Shown here one piece after another: positions 1-9,654 of a stretch of DNA of 64,000 nucleotides (positions are counted from its first letter, which is position 1; each line of letters begins with the position of its first letter). The position numbers and the translations under genes were made by a program. The notes below the pieces were generated by a model. The model worked only from the letters and a program-made list of their open reading frames with translations, ran no database searches and was not told where the DNA came from. This DNA comes from Saprospiraceae bacterium (GTDB lineage Bacteria; Bacteroidota; Bacteroidia; Chitinophagales; Saprospiraceae): positions 1 to 64,000 of the forward strand of contig JADJJU010000003.1 of assembly GCA_016706365.1 (NCBI GenBank), written 5' to 3'.

Positions 1-216
1 GAGCATAAATAATTTCCTGCCAACTGATGACCTGTTCATTCTTCAGCCTATGATGTGAAATATAGCTCTAAAGAAATAGTGAAGTCCGGAGATTTTTCCA
101 TTGAAAACTCTGGCTAATTTTCATGTTTATACATTATCTTGCGAGGAGTCTTGAAGCAAGCATGAATTGTAAAATTGGAATTAATAAATATTCTTCATTT
201 TTCAAATTGAATGGTC

Positions 217-2094
217 ATGAGAAATCTAATTTGGGTTGTAATTCTCAGTTTTTTGTCTTTATCCACTCTATCCTCTCAGGCACTAAAAGAAAGAGTTTTG
301 AATGCAGAATTGTCCGAAGTGGCAGGCCGTGCATCAGAAATTTTTGAAACTCCACTGGCCGGAGAAATTTTGACTAATTCCAATTCATCAAAATGGGGGC
401 AAAAAGTTTCATCTATTAGGATGAGGGAGCATGGAAGTCCTCAAGTGAGGGCAATCAAGGCTTCAAAAGCTGATCTTAAGGCCAATTCTTATAATCCGCA
501 GGAAGAACAACAAGGTAGAGCATCTGATCCAATAATCGGTGCAAGTTTTGAGGCAAACTGGATGGAAGAGGGAACACCACCTGATGATGCAATGGCGATA
601 TCTAATGGAGGGAAAGTAGTGACAGCAAATAACGATGGAATAGAGTTTTACAATGCAAACGGGCAATTTTTGTCCACTACAAAATGGGCTGATTTTTTCA
701 ATGATGCAACACTAACCGGTGCCATTTATGACCCACGAGTTATCTATGACAGCGGAACAGACAGATTTGTTATAGCAATTCTGCATGGAAGTTCAGCCGC
801 GACTTCGAAACTAATTGTTTGTTTCTCCAAATCAAATGATCCATCCAGCGGCTGGTGGTATTATAAGCTGTCAGGTAATCCCCTCAACAATAATTGCTGG
901 TTTGACTTTCCTTCACTTGGTGTTTCCAATAATGAAATTTATGTTACAGGAAATTTATATACCAGCGGGAATGACACTTACAATCAATCCATAATCTATC
1001 AAATCAAAAAGGCTGAAGGATTTGCCGGTCAAAATTTAAACTGGCAGTATTGGGATCGCATTGCTGCCGGTACTGAGATTGGATTCAGTATAGTACCGGC
1101 ATCCTATGGACATTCAGGCAATTATGGTCCGGGGATTTATCTGGTGAGTTCGGAATCAGGTGGTGGAAACACTGTAAAATTATGGGATATTACAAATGAT
1201 ATAGGAGCAAATCCTGAGCTTAAATCTTATACAATCACTACTTCTCAAACTTATGGCCCATCTCCTGACGGCGCCCAAAAAGGTAGCCAGGAAGGACTGG
1301 ACAATGGGGATTGCAGAATGCAAAGCGCATTCTATTTAAATGGAAAAGTTCATTTTGTTTTTCATACGGATATAGGAAATGGATGGAATGGCATCTATTA
1401 TCATAGATTGAAAGTAAATGATCTGACAATCAGGTCTTCTACATTTGGGCTGGTGGGCAGTTATGATTATTCCTATCCTGCTGTCGCTTCTTCCTCTGTT
1501 CAGACCACAGATGCTTCAGTATTGATTGGTTTTTTAAGAACGTCTGATCAGATATTCCCTGAAGTGAGGGTAGTAAATTGTGATAACGATATGCAATGGT
1601 CAAATTCGACCCTGATTAAAGAGGGTGAGACTTATGTCCGGGTATTTGGAGGCACAGAAAGATGGGGTGATTATACAGGTATATGCAGAAGACAAAATAG
1701 TCCGACAGGTCGGATTTGGTTCTCCGGGTCATATGGTGCCAGGATTGGTGCAAATACACCTAATTCTTACAAAACCAGAGTTGCGGAAATATTTACAAAT
1801 CAAAGCACAGCCACTTATGAACTTGATTCAGAAATAATAGAATCAAAAGTGTATCCAAATCCTGCATCAGATCGTTTTCATGTAAATTTTGAAACCGAAA
1901 TAAAAGAACTTGTGACGATTCAAGTTGTTGACATCAATGGAAAACTTGTGAAGCAACTTTATCAGGATATTCCCAAATCAACTAAAAATATTATAAGCTT
2001 CAATAAGGAAGCTTTGACAGCAGGAATTTACTTTCTCGTAATTAGTACATCAACAAAAATCTTATCCAATGACAAACTGGTTATTACTGATTAG
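217..2094 (+). CDS. Secreted T9SS-sorted protein of unknown function
   Basis: A 625-residue exported protein. It opens with a signal peptide (hydrophobic stretch IWVVILSFLSLSTLSSQA) and closes with a type A T9SS sorting domain: the motif VYPNPASDRFHV, then a beta-rich tail with GKLVKQL and GIYFLVI. Such tails are cleaved after export and usually leave the protein on the cell surface. The middle (about residues 100-530) has many aromatic and Gly/Asn-rich strands that look like a beta-propeller or sialidase-like fold, but I recognise no catalytic motif. The start is taken at the second Met (217) because it directly precedes the charged n-region; 211 is also possible. Its last 26 bases overlap the next lipoprotein gene, so the two are probably co-transcribed. 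Confidence 0.85.
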   Translation: MRNLIWVVILSFLSLSTLSSQALKERVLNAELSEVAGRASEIFETPLAGEILTNSNSSKWGQKVSSIRMREHGSPQVRAIKASKADLKANSYNPQEEQQGRASDPIIGASFEANWMEEGTPPDDAMAISNGGKVVTANNDGIEFYNANGQFLSTTKWADFFNDATLTGAIYDPRVIYDSGTDRFVIAILHGSSAATSKLIVCFSKSNDPSSGWWYYKLSGNPLNNNCWFDFPSLGVSNNEIYVTGNLYTSGNDTYNQSIIYQIKKAEGFAGQNLNWQYWDRIAAGTEIGFSIVPASYGHSGNYGPGIYLVSSESGGGNTVKLWDITNDIGANPELKSYTITTSQTYGPSPDGAQKGSQEGLDNGDCRMQSAFYLNGKVHFVFHTDIGNGWNGIYYHRLKVNDLTIRSSTFGLVGSYDYSYPAVASSSVQTTDASVLIGFLRTSDQIFPEVRVVNCDNDMQWSNSTLIKEGETYVRVFGGTERWGDYTGICRRQNSPTGRIWFSGSYGARIGANTPNSYKTRVAEIFTNQSTATYELDSEIIESKVYPNPASDRFHVNFETEIKELVTIQVVDINGKLVKQLYQDIPKSTKNIISFNKEALTAGIYFLVISTSTKILSNDKLVITD

Positions 2095-2455
2095 CGCATC
2101 TACAATGATGATTTTCCTGCAAACATGTGGCCGAAAATCTGCTGATTCAGGAACATCCGCCGCAAAGCTGACTACTTCTAAGACTGTGATTGTCTATGAT
2201 TCTATTACTAATGTAGTGGATACGGTTCGCTTGGATCCTCCAGGGGAACCACGGATACTTCCGGCACTGTTCCTGGCAAAATGAGCGGGAACCAAACCCG
2301 GTAAAACTGAGAAAGTTCCTGCAACAAATCCTGTGAAAAAAGATATCCCGGATCACAGAAGTCCTGATCAGGTTAAGATTGACAGTATCAAAAAAGCAAA
2401 AGAAAAGGAAAAGAAGAAGTCGGATAATGGAGGAGAGGAGGAGGATAAGGGGTAA
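2069..2455 (+). pseudogene. Small lipoprotein, interrupted by in-frame TGA
   Basis: The gene starts inside the end of the preceding T9SS gene. It has a lipoprotein signal peptide with a cysteine in FLQTCGRK. An in-frame TGA at 2282-2284 stops it after 71 residues, yet the same frame stays open to TAA at 2453-2455 and encodes a Lys/Glu-rich low-complexity tail (KKAKEKEKKK). Between about 2245 and 2290 another frame reads GTTDTSGTVPGK, which resembles the tail better than the frame-0 sequence does. Two compensating indels are therefore likely. No function can be given; this may be a charged periplasmic or surface lipoprotein, or simply a sequence error in an intact gene. Confidence 0.5.
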
Positions 2456-2551
2456 ATATTTTTATTCAGGCGCAATGATAGACGCTGCCATTCGATATTG
2501 CATAACACTGCGAGCCTATGATTGTTGTAAATTATATAGATGATAAATATG

Positions 2552-3643
2552 AAAAATTTATTACGCTTATCCCTCTGTTTTTACCTGTTAAATACGGTTG
2601 TTTTACATTCAAATGCTCAAACTATTCGAAATGAAGCATTTGCTCCGGACATTGAAAAATCACAACAGTTTATAAAAGAATTACAACTTAAGCTCGACAT
2701 TCCCGGAATCTCTGTTGCTGTGGGGAATAGTAAAGAACTTATCTGGGCAGAAGGATTTGGAATGGCAGACTTGGAGAATCGTGTGCCTGTTTCGATTCAT
2801 TCCAGATTCAGGATTGGGTCTGTTTCCAAATGTCTTACATCACTGGCTATTGGAAAACTTTATCAGGAAAATAAGATGAATCTGGATACTCCTGTACAGG
2901 TATATGTTCCCTATTTTCCGGAAAAAAAATATCCTATAACTGTCAGACAACTGGCAGGACATATTTCCGGTATAAGGCACTATAGATTTGGAGAACATAA
3001 TCATCCGATGCGCTACAATTCTATCAAAGAAGGACTTAATATTTTCAAAAATGACAGTCTTTTATTCGAACCGGGAACAGCATCTTCATACAGCTCTTAT
3101 GCATATAATCTGATCAGCGCTGCAATTGAAGGGGCGAGTGGGTCTGATTATTTGAGCTACATGGAGGATATTTTCATAGCACTGGAAATGTTTCAGACTG
3201 TGCCGGATCATAATGACAGTATTATAGCGCACCGGGTCCGGTTTTATGATGACAATGGAAAAGGAAATGCGAATGCATTCCTGGTGGACAATTCTTACAA
3301 ATGGGCAGGAGGAGGATATTTATCCACCCCGTCTGATTTAGTGAGAATGGGGCAGGAACTGATCAATCCAAAAGTATTGACAAAAGAAACTGTAGCTATG
3401 ATGCTTACTCCACAACTCTTGAAGGATGGAAAACAAATCGAATGCGGAATAACATGGCGGATTGGGAAAGATTCAAAGGATAGAAAAATTGTTCATCATG
3501 GCGGTACGATTCAGGGAGGACGGACGATGATTGTGGTATATCCTGAACATGATTTGATAATTGCAATTTGTACAAATAAGAATGTGAGAAATCAGATTGA
3601 TCTGAAGGAAATGGAGTCGATTGCTTCTTACTTTTTTGAGTAA
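2552..3643 (+). CDS. Beta-lactamase-family serine hydrolase (exported)
   Basis: A 363-residue penicillin-binding-protein/class C beta-lactamase-like hydrolase. The nucleophile motif SxxK is SVSK (in RIGSVSKCLTS, about residue 90), the second motif lies in the region YSSYAYN, and the KTG-equivalent is HHGGT followed by GG near the C-terminus. A signal peptide (LLRLSLCFYLLNTVVLHSNAQ) sends it to the periplasm. Family members include D-aminopeptidases, esterases and carboxypeptidases acting on peptidoglycan or small esters, so the substrate cannot be named from sequence. The start at 2552 gives a compact signal peptide; 2540 adds four residues. It stands alone, with about 85 bases before it and a repeat-rich region after it. 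Confidence 0.85.
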   Translation, partial: KNLLRLSLCFYLLNTVVLHSNAQTIRNEAFAPDIEKSQQFIKELQLKLDIPGISVAVGNSKELIWAEGFGMADLENRVPVSIHSRFRIGSVSKCLTSLAIGKLYQENKMNLDTPVQVYVPYFPEKKYPITVRQLAGHISGIRHYRFGEHNHPMRYNSIKEGLNIFKNDSLLFEPGTASSYSSYAYNLISAAIEGASGSDYLSYMEDIFIALEMFQTVPDHNDSIIAHRVRFYDDNGKGNANAFLVDNSYKWAGGGYLSTPSDLVRMGQELINPKVLTKETVAMMLTPQLLKDGKQIECGITWRIGKDSKDRKIVHHGGTIQGGRTMIVVYPEHDLIIAICTNKNVRNQIDLKEMESIASYFFE

Positions 3644-3717
3644 TGACCAAGTTATGATTCGATTATCTTAATCAAAATAATAGATTTGGACTTAATGATT
3701 GAATTAATTGGAATTAA

Positions 3718-4145
3718 CTATTTCTAATTCGCCTCAAGCCGGCTGGGCTCTTACTTTTTGAGATGGCAAAAGGATTCAGCAAGCCTCACCCCTGCGTTCG
3801 ACTGAGCTCACTTTGGGGATCGGTTCGTTTCCTTGAAAGGTGCATTTAGCACCTTCCTGGTCACTCATGCTAAGCCCGCTAAACTCGCCTTAGCTTTTAT
3901 GTTCCTGCTTATTCCTCTCAGGCAATCTCTATATCTGCCTGGCATTGTCGAATGCTCACACAGTACCCTTATTTACCTGTTCTTATACGAGCCATGCTCC
4001 TCATATTTTTGATGCAACAAGCCTCACATCTGCACTCGGCTGAGCTCGTTTGATGTTCGGTTCACTTCACTAAAGGTACATTTAGTACCTTTTTAGCTCG
4101 TTCATACTCAAAACCATTTTTTACGGCTTATTCTACAAGGTGGGA
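3718..4145. repeat. Dispersed intergenic repeat, copy 1, with covarying hairpins
   Basis: This non-coding stretch shares several blocks in the same order with 18836-19125: CTCAAGCCGG, TTACTTTTTGAGATGGCAAAA, AAGCCCGCTAAACTCGC, GATGTTCCTGCTTA-like, GTGCTCACACAGTACC-like and TTCATACTCAAAACCATTTT. It also has an internal duplication (about 3779-3870 and 4018-4105). Each half carries a small stem-loop: AAGGTGC-attta-GCACCTT at 3837-3855 and AAGGTAC-attta-GTACCTT at 4073-4091. The middle base pair differs (G-C against A-T) but stays paired. Bases 4146-4299 beyond the repeat hold nothing recognisable. Confidence 0.7.
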
Positions 4146-4299
4146 ACCTACTCTTTTCAACGTTAAGATTCTTCTTTTTTATTTGTCTTTGCTTTATTAA
4201 GATACTTTATTCATTACTTCACCCTTAGTAAAAATAAAGCATTGAGGGATAACATTTTGGGTAAAAAAAACGTCATTGTGCATATTAAATCCAAACATT

Positions 4300-5184
4300 A
4301 TGAAAGCCCCCTTTTTGATCATCTTTGTTTTTTTACTATTAGCCTTAATTTCTTGTAATTCAAGTCCTAATGAAACGATGGGTTCAGTAGCATCTGAAGA
4401 ATCTGCTGCCCCCCCGGCAAGTGTGCAGAGTGGAAAAATGGCAGAGATGGATATGGCGGAGGATGGGGCTGCTGTTCGGGATGAATCAACAGTCGTAAAC
4501 AATCCAAATCCTTCTACTCCGGGTCCGAAGAAAATCATCAAGGATGGTCACATGACTGTGAAATCAGCAAATATTGTAGAAAGTAAGAAAGCTTTGGATG
4601 AGGTTTTGAAAGGTTTAAAGGCTTATTATGAGACAGAAGAATTGCAAAATAATGACCATCAAACTTCCTTTAATTTACGAATCAGAATACCATCTGAGAA
4701 TTTTGAGCAGTTAATTTCAGCCATAGAAAGTGGTGGAGATGAGATCATGCACAAAAGTGTTCAGACCAGAGATGTGACAGAACAGTACACAGACATAGAA
4801 ACCCGGCTTGCCAATAAACGTGGATATCTGAAACGCTATAAAGAACTACTTGGAAAGGCGAATACTATTAAAGATATTCTGTCCATTGAAGAACAAATCA
4901 GACCACTAGAAGAGGAGATAGAAAGTCAGGAAGGAAGATTGAGGTATCTCAGTGATCAGGTAGCATTCAGTACTTTGAATATGACATTGTACACTGAAAA
5001 AGAATACATCTAAGCCCCAGGCTAAAGACAATTTTTGGGAAAGAGTTAAAAAATCTGTTAGTAGTGGATGGTCAGCAGTAGTTGATTTTGTGCTCTGGAC
5101 TAGCCATCTGGCCATTTATTATCCTGATTTTGATTGTTTATTATATTGTCAAAAGAGTTAGGAGGAAGAGGAATATGAAGTAGG
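4300..5184 (+). CDS. DUF4349 lipoprotein (C-terminus frameshifted)
   Basis: A DUF4349 family lipoprotein. The lipobox is LALISC (Cys near residue 17), then a Ser/Glu/Ala-rich linker, then the DUF4349 core (about residues 75-235) with KDGHMTVKS, a long coiled-coil helix pair around TDIETRLANKR, and LSIEEQIRPLEEEIES. The open frame stops at 5011-5013, but the sequence continues in other frames with the family's usual ending: an amphipathic WERVKKSV segment, a membrane helix (ILILIVYYIVKRV) and a basic tail ending at TAG 5182-5184. At least two one-base shifts (near 5010 and 5125) are needed. DUF4349 proteins are inner-membrane or envelope proteins of unknown role. The 3' third is duplicated, badly degraded, at 6453-6834. 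Confidence 0.8.
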
Positions 5185-5275
5185 AATCGGTAGTACGACG
5201 TAATGAATTGGCTGGCTCGTGTGAAGGTGATGTCCCGGCTTCGCTGCGCAGCGCCGGGGTGATGTTTTTTCACAG
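4852..5275 (+). repeat. Duplicated segment, upstream copy (DUF4349 3' end)
   Basis: This stretch covers the last third of the DUF4349 gene plus about 90 bases of following non-coding DNA. It reappears in the same order at 6453-6834. Shared blocks include GTCCATTGAAGAACAAATCA, GCATTCAGTACTTTGAATAT, ATCTGGCCATTTATTATCC, GATTTTGATTGTTTATTATA and GATGTCCCGGCTTCGCTGC. This copy keeps most of the reading frame, so it is the parent. Confidence 0.85.
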
Positions 5276-5340
5276 CTATGCTGTTAAAAAGTGATGTCTT
5301 TTTGTTTTCTGCAGCTTCGCTTAGAAAACAAAAGGTGATC
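5227..5340. repeat. Hairpin string punctuated by GTGATG (locus A)
   Basis: Three different stem-loops are separated by a constant word. GTGATGTC (5227-5234) is followed by a CCCGGC/GCCGGG stem with an inner GCTGCGCAGC palindrome. GTGATG (about 5259-5264) is followed by TTTTTCACAGC-tat-GCTGTTAAAAA. GTGATGTC (5291-5298) is followed by TTTTGTTTTCT/AGAAAACAAAA around a GCTTCGC loop, then GGTGATC. The same architecture occurs at 7049-7129, 31840-31950 and 33738-33823 with unrelated stem sequences. Confidence 0.75.
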
Positions 5341-5447
5341 GCAGTGGCGGATGAGTGGTGGGGTTGGTGGGTTAGTTTTGGTGGGGCGTTTTGGTTCCAG
5401 GCACGTGAGACTGTTCAATTAACTGTGTCTATTAACTTTGTAATTAT

Positions 5448-6518
5448 ATGAAAGATAGCAAAGACATTGACAAGTTATTGAATGATGCTGAGCTGCAATC
5501 ACAACTCAAAGATCATTTATATTCCAAGCGTCCGATATTAGGCCCAGATAGTCCATTTAGTGGCTTGTTGCAAGTGATGGTCAATCAGATGCTGGATGGA
5601 GAGATGGATTCTTTTCTAAAGCAGGAAGATGAAACTGGTAACATCAATAAGCGTAATGGTCGATCTAATAAGCAGATCATATCAGAAGCAGGCCCACTGA
5701 GTATTAGTACCCCTCGGGACCGCAACAGTGATTTTGAACCAGAGCTGGTTGGCAAGCGACAAAGAGAATTATCAAGTGGTTTGGATGAGCAAATACTGGC
5801 GCTGTACGCCCAGGGCAATTCTGTGGAAGATGTTCGTCGCTTATTATCCAGGATATATGGAATTGATATTTCAGCAGGCAAGATTTCCCAGATTACGGAC
5901 AAAATTTTACCTAGCATTCAAGAATGGCGAGTTCGCCAGTTAAGGGGTTTTTATCCGATTGTGTACTTGGATGCTGTTCATTTTAAAGTACGTCATGAGG
6001 GTAAATATGACACCAGAGCTTTTTACACTGTATATGCTGTAGATTGGCAAGGACATCGAGATTTACTGGGATTGTACATTCAAGACAGTGAAGGGGCTCG
6101 TTGTTGGGGCCGAGTATTAGAAGACCTCAAAAGTCGTGGCGTTAAGGATATATTGGTAATGTGTACAGATGATTTAAGCGGATTTTCTGAAGTTATTGCA
6201 GAGGTATATCCAAGCACTATTGTACAAAAATGTATAGTACATCAAGTGCGTAATTCGCTAAAATATGTGGATGAAAAAGATAGGAAACCAATAATAGTTG
6301 ACTTAAGAAAAGTGTATACATCCACAACCAGAGAGCAGGCAGCCACATCACTGGAAGTATTGAATGTAAAATGGGGTAGTAAATACAAATATATATATGA
6401 TCAGTGGAGTAAAAACTGGGAAGAACTGATGGCATTCCTGGATTTCCCTGGAAAGGCGGAGAATAATAAAGATATACTGTCCATTGAAGAACAAATCAGA
6501 CCATGGAAGAGGAGATAA
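5448..6518 (+). CDS. IS256-family (Mutator-like) transposase, 3' end replaced
   Basis: A DDE transposase of the IS256/Mutator family. The N-terminal half (LLQVMVNQMLDGEMDSFL, RNGRSNK, then QILALYAQGNSVEDV) and the catalytic region (IVYLDAVHFKVR with the first Asp; VMCTDDLSGFSEV with the second Asp; VQKCIVHQVRNSLKY) match the family well up to EELMAFLDFPG (about residue 336). Family members are usually about 400 residues and carry the catalytic Glu after this point, in a region like TTNAIESLN. Here the sequence switches to KDILSIEEQIRPWKRR, copied from the DUF4349 protein, and ends at 356. The catalytic Glu and the C-terminal helix are missing, so the enzyme should be inactive. Confidence 0.85.
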   Translation: MKDSKDIDKLLNDAELQSQLKDHLYSKRPILGPDSPFSGLLQVMVNQMLDGEMDSFLKQEDETGNINKRNGRSNKQIISEAGPLSISTPRDRNSDFEPELVGKRQRELSSGLDEQILALYAQGNSVEDVRRLLSRIYGIDISAGKISQITDKILPSIQEWRVRQLRGFYPIVYLDAVHFKVRHEGKYDTRAFYTVYAVDWQGHRDLLGLYIQDSEGARCWGRVLEDLKSRGVKDILVMCTDDLSGFSEVIAEVYPSTIVQKCIVHQVRNSLKYVDEKDRKPIIVDLRKVYTSTTREQAATSLEVLNVKWGSKYKYIYDQWSKNWEELMAFLDFPGKAENNKDILSIEEQIRPWKRR

Positions 6519-6834
6519 TAAAAGGAAAGACTCAGCGTCAGGAGCATTCAGTACTTTGAATATGATTAAACAAATATATATCTAAGCCTCAGGTATAATG
6601 ACAATTCCTGGAAAGAATAAAAAATCTGGTGGAAGTGAATGTCAGCAGTAGTTATTTTGTGCCTGGACAATACCATCTGGCCATTTATTATCCAGATTTT
6701 GATTGTTTATTATATTGTCAAAAGTTAGGAGGAAGAGGAACAAGTAGTAGGAACCTGTCGACGACGTAATGAACTGGCTGGCTCTGGAAGGTGATGTCCC
6801 GGCTTCGCTGCGCAGCGGGGGTGATGTTTCCACA
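6453..6834 (+). repeat. Duplicated segment, downstream degraded copy
   Basis: A second copy of 4852-5275, shorter by about 40 bases and full of small deletions, so that no frame survives. Its first 65 bases supply the aberrant end of the transposase. It runs through the GATGTCCCGGCTTCGC hairpin motif and stops where IS-like sequence resumes (about 6840-6984). It is either a real insertion into the IS that has decayed, or a misassembly of noisy reads. Confidence 0.8.
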
Positions 6835-7048
6835 GCATTTAAGAGATAAAGTCATGCTAAATATTCAAACATGCTTTACTAAAAAAACGAATGGTTAGTC
6901 ATCTAAGTGACACATATGATGATGGAACAAGTGTTTTAAACTTTGAGTGACACAGACTTAGTTAAATACAGATGGCACAGTCTATCTTACAGATCGCACT
7001 AACACACCCGCACCCTAACCCTGAACCCAACCGCGGGCTCCGACCGCA

Positions 7049-7129
7049 CATCACCTTTGGTTTATGAGGCGTAGCCGAAATAGACCAAAGACATCACTTC
7101 TTCGTGGCGTAGCCATGAAGAAACATCAC
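7049..7129. repeat. Hairpin string punctuated by GTGATG (locus B, minus orientation)
   Basis: On the minus strand this reads GTGATGT, then TTCTTC-a-TGGC-tac-GCCA-c-GAAGAA, then GTGATGT, then CTTTGGT...ACCAAAG around a GGCTACGCC core, then GTGATG. On the plus strand CATCAC words lie at 7049-7054, 7092-7097 and 7124-7129. It lies just past the stop of the TonB receptor gene, so one stem could act as its transcription end, although no U-tract follows. Confidence 0.7.
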
Positions 7130-7144
7130 CTTGCAAAGCTTCTA

Positions 7145-9406
7145 TTAGAAAAACACTGCCACATGCAACCTTGCAAAAAAGGGCGATCCGGGTGTAAAAT
7201 GGATTTCCGAAACCGGCGCATTTTCATTAAATAATTTGCTTTCAGTATCAAACTGTGTTTCTTTCCATTTGGTATTGAACACATTTTGTACACTCAGACC
7301 CAGTTCCCATCTTCTTTGAGAATAGTTGAGTAACAAATCAGTTACAAAATAACCTTCTGCTATGACAGAGTTGTCTTCATTGGCAGGTCTGTCAGCCATG
7401 TATCTGTATCGGATACTCCCATTAAATCCACTTTGTTTTCTATAAGTCAAACCGCCTACACTGCTGAATCTGGGAGCAAGAGGAAGAAAACTCTCTTCCT
7501 GCGGCACATTTAATGCCCTGGGATTGGCTAATGTAATATCAAGATCTGCGTATAAGTTTTTGATGATTTCGATTCTGGTTGAAATGTCCAGACCATATCT
7601 TTGAGATTGCCCTCCTGCTTCTACAACTCCTTCATCTCCTACATAGACAAATTCCTGATCCAGCCATAGATACCATACTGCAGTCTGCAAAAACACTCTG
7701 TTGCCAAGTTTGAATATACCTCCCAAGTCTGACCCATAAGCCGGTGGAAGCACTTTCTTACCGCTTTGTTGCACAGCTACTCTGGTATCATTGCTATGGA
7801 ATCCCTTTCCATTATAAAGGTAGAATTGTACTTTATCATTGACGATATAATTGAAATTAAGCTTGGGTGACAGAATACCGGATTTGGAAGACAGCATTTC
7901 TGATGTTAGGAAATCATCATACCTGTTGGTAAAAAAATCATACCTCAGACCAGCTGTAAGATCCAGTTTGGAACTAAGTGACAGCTTTTGTGTATAATAT
8001 GCTCCGGCGTTCAATTCATTAACATGGCCCAACATAATTCTTTCTGACACTTCAGTTCTATTGATAGTGCGGGTTAGCTCCATATCTTTTACTTCATCAT
8101 AGCGAATCTGAATACCCGCCCTGGTTTCAGTATTGAGATTACCAATCTTATATTCCTGCACATAGGTGCCATTGTATCCGAAAATATCTCTGTTTTCCTT
8201 TTGCTTGATTTGGTCTCCATTGATCGGGTCTTCCTTAAAGAATGTGAAATTGGAGTACAGTTCAAACTTGTATTTGCTGTAAAACAATTGATTGCTGAGC
8301 GAAGCTCCATTGGAAAGATAGGATAGCCATTCTGCACTGGCATTATATCTGGATGTAGATCCGCCTTCTGTGTCGTCAATTGATCCAAAGAAACCCACTT
8401 CGCCGGTCTCTATTGCGCGGTCTGGAATTTGGCCGGATGCATTCCATTTGCTGCTGAATACAGTCATAGTAGCTTTGAAAATATTATTAGAATTGATATT
8501 TCCACGATACTTCATGGTACCATTATACCGGCTAAAATTCTGGGGACTATCAAAAAATCCTTTGGTAAATGAACCTTCTCCAGCGATGTAAAGACTTTGA
8601 TCACGTCTTTCAGCATTAGGATTGATAAGATTGATACCAGCAACTCCTCGGAATGTTCCGAACTGCCCGGCTTCCAGTTTGGCAAAACTATTGTCCAGGA
8701 AATCTTTGGTTTTGAATTCAACATATCCTGCTGTCGTAAAATTGCCTTTTTCAGCAAAATATGGGCCCTTATTGAAGTTGACTTTTTCGATCAATTCCGG
8801 TATGACAAAATGCAGGTCTGCATATCCCTGACCGTGTGCATGACTTACCATGTTGACTGGCATCCCATCTACGCTGATATTGATGTCCGTACCGTGATCC
8901 AGATCAAATCCTCTCAGAAAGATCTGTTCAGCTTTACCGCCTCCGGCATGTTGACCTATGAAAAGCCCCGGTACCATTCGCAATACTTCCTGTGAATTGA
9001 TAATGGGTCTCAAATTGATATCCAGATCACTAATGGTCTTGAAAATACTGTTGCCGCTGCTACCGTTAAGGGTGACTTCCTCCAACTGAACTATTTTTTG
9101 AACCATTGATATGACCGAAGTGGAATTGTTGATTATTTCATTATTGAAGGCAAGATCCTGTGTTTCATAACCGATACTGCTGATTGTCAGGTGGAGAACA
9201 GGTTCGTTCGTGTTATTCAGATTGACAAAGCCATTTTGATCAGATACTCTAAAGGTATTACCTCCATTTAACTGAACAATTGCATTTTGTACCGGAGTTT
9301 TAAAATCAGAATCTATGAGATAAAATCCACTTTTTTGTGCACTCAGTAAATGAGTAATTAATAAAAAGCAAAAAATGGAAAGTGCAAGTTGTATATTTCT
9401 TTTCAT
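7145..9406 (-). CDS. TonB-dependent outer-membrane receptor
   Basis: A 753-residue outer-membrane receptor. After a signal peptide (ALSIFCFLLITHLLSAQ) comes a carboxypeptidase-regulatory-like beta domain (about residues 20-105, ending ISSIGYETQDL). The plug follows (about 110-225: NSQEVLRMVPGLFIGQHAGG, FLRGFDLDHGTDI, VDGMPVNMVSHAHGQG), then a 22-strand-type barrel ending in the aromatic residue FF. The plug is His-rich around MVSHAHGQG. Receptors of this kind import metal chelates, cobalamin or other ligands with TonB energy. The adjacent His-rich exported protein points to a metal (zinc, copper or nickel) ligand, which is an inference. The start at 9406 is chosen because it precedes the signal peptide directly. 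Confidence 0.9.
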   Translation of the reverse strand: MKRNIQLALSIFCFLLITHLLSAQKSGFYLIDSDFKTPVQNAIVQLNGGNTFRVSDQNGFVNLNNTNEPVLHLTISSIGYETQDLAFNNEIINNSTSVISMVQKIVQLEEVTLNGSSGNSIFKTISDLDINLRPIINSQEVLRMVPGLFIGQHAGGGKAEQIFLRGFDLDHGTDINISVDGMPVNMVSHAHGQGYADLHFVIPELIEKVNFNKGPYFAEKGNFTTAGYVEFKTKDFLDNSFAKLEAGQFGTFRGVAGINLINPNAERRDQSLYIAGEGSFTKGFFDSPQNFSRYNGTMKYRGNINSNNIFKATMTVFSSKWNASGQIPDRAIETGEVGFFGSIDDTEGGSTSRYNASAEWLSYLSNGASLSNQLFYSKYKFELYSNFTFFKEDPINGDQIKQKENRDIFGYNGTYVQEYKIGNLNTETRAGIQIRYDEVKDMELTRTINRTEVSERIMLGHVNELNAGAYYTQKLSLSSKLDLTAGLRYDFFTNRYDDFLTSEMLSSKSGILSPKLNFNYIVNDKVQFYLYNGKGFHSNDTRVAVQQSGKKVLPPAYGSDLGGIFKLGNRVFLQTAVWYLWLDQEFVYVGDEGVVEAGGQSQRYGLDISTRIEIIKNLYADLDITLANPRALNVPQEESFLPLAPRFSSVGGLTYRKQSGFNGSIRYRYMADRPANEDNSVIAEGYFVTDLLLNYSQRRWELGLSVQNVFNTKWKETQFDTESKLFNENAPVSEIHFTPGSPFFARLHVAVFF

Positions 9407-9654
9407 GATGTAGCATAGAATGACCAGCTTCAAATGTGATCACACATTGACTCGGGTATTAGTAAAAATTAATGGAGATTGTAGAGCTGATTATTCAAAT
9501 CATTGAATATCATGGCAATGCCAGATATTTTAAGATCAAAAATTAAGTATATCTGTGCATTTAAAATTGAAAATAATAATTCAACCTGTCAGATATAGAA
9601 TAACTTTTTGAAGATATTTCCTGATTTAAATAACTAGAAAAGAGAGAACTCTTT

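Larger units (their letters stand above)
5407..6984 (+). mobile_element. Degenerate IS256-type insertion sequence
   Basis: The element carries the transposase at 5448-6518. Imperfect candidate terminal inverted repeats are GAGACTGT at 5407 and, on the other strand, TAGACTGT ending at 6984; further in, ATTAACTGTGTC on the left resembles TTTAACTAAGTCTGTGTC on the right. The total of about 1.58 kb is near the family's usual 1.3-1.5 kb only because a foreign 380-base segment (6453-6834) sits where the transposase end should be. No target-site duplication was identified. The element is probably immobile on its own. Confidence 0.5.

Noticed and set aside
4197..4541. Minus-strand 114-codon open frame over the DUF4349 start
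   Set aside because: It is antisense to the lipoprotein signal and Ser-rich linker and shows no protein-like pattern.
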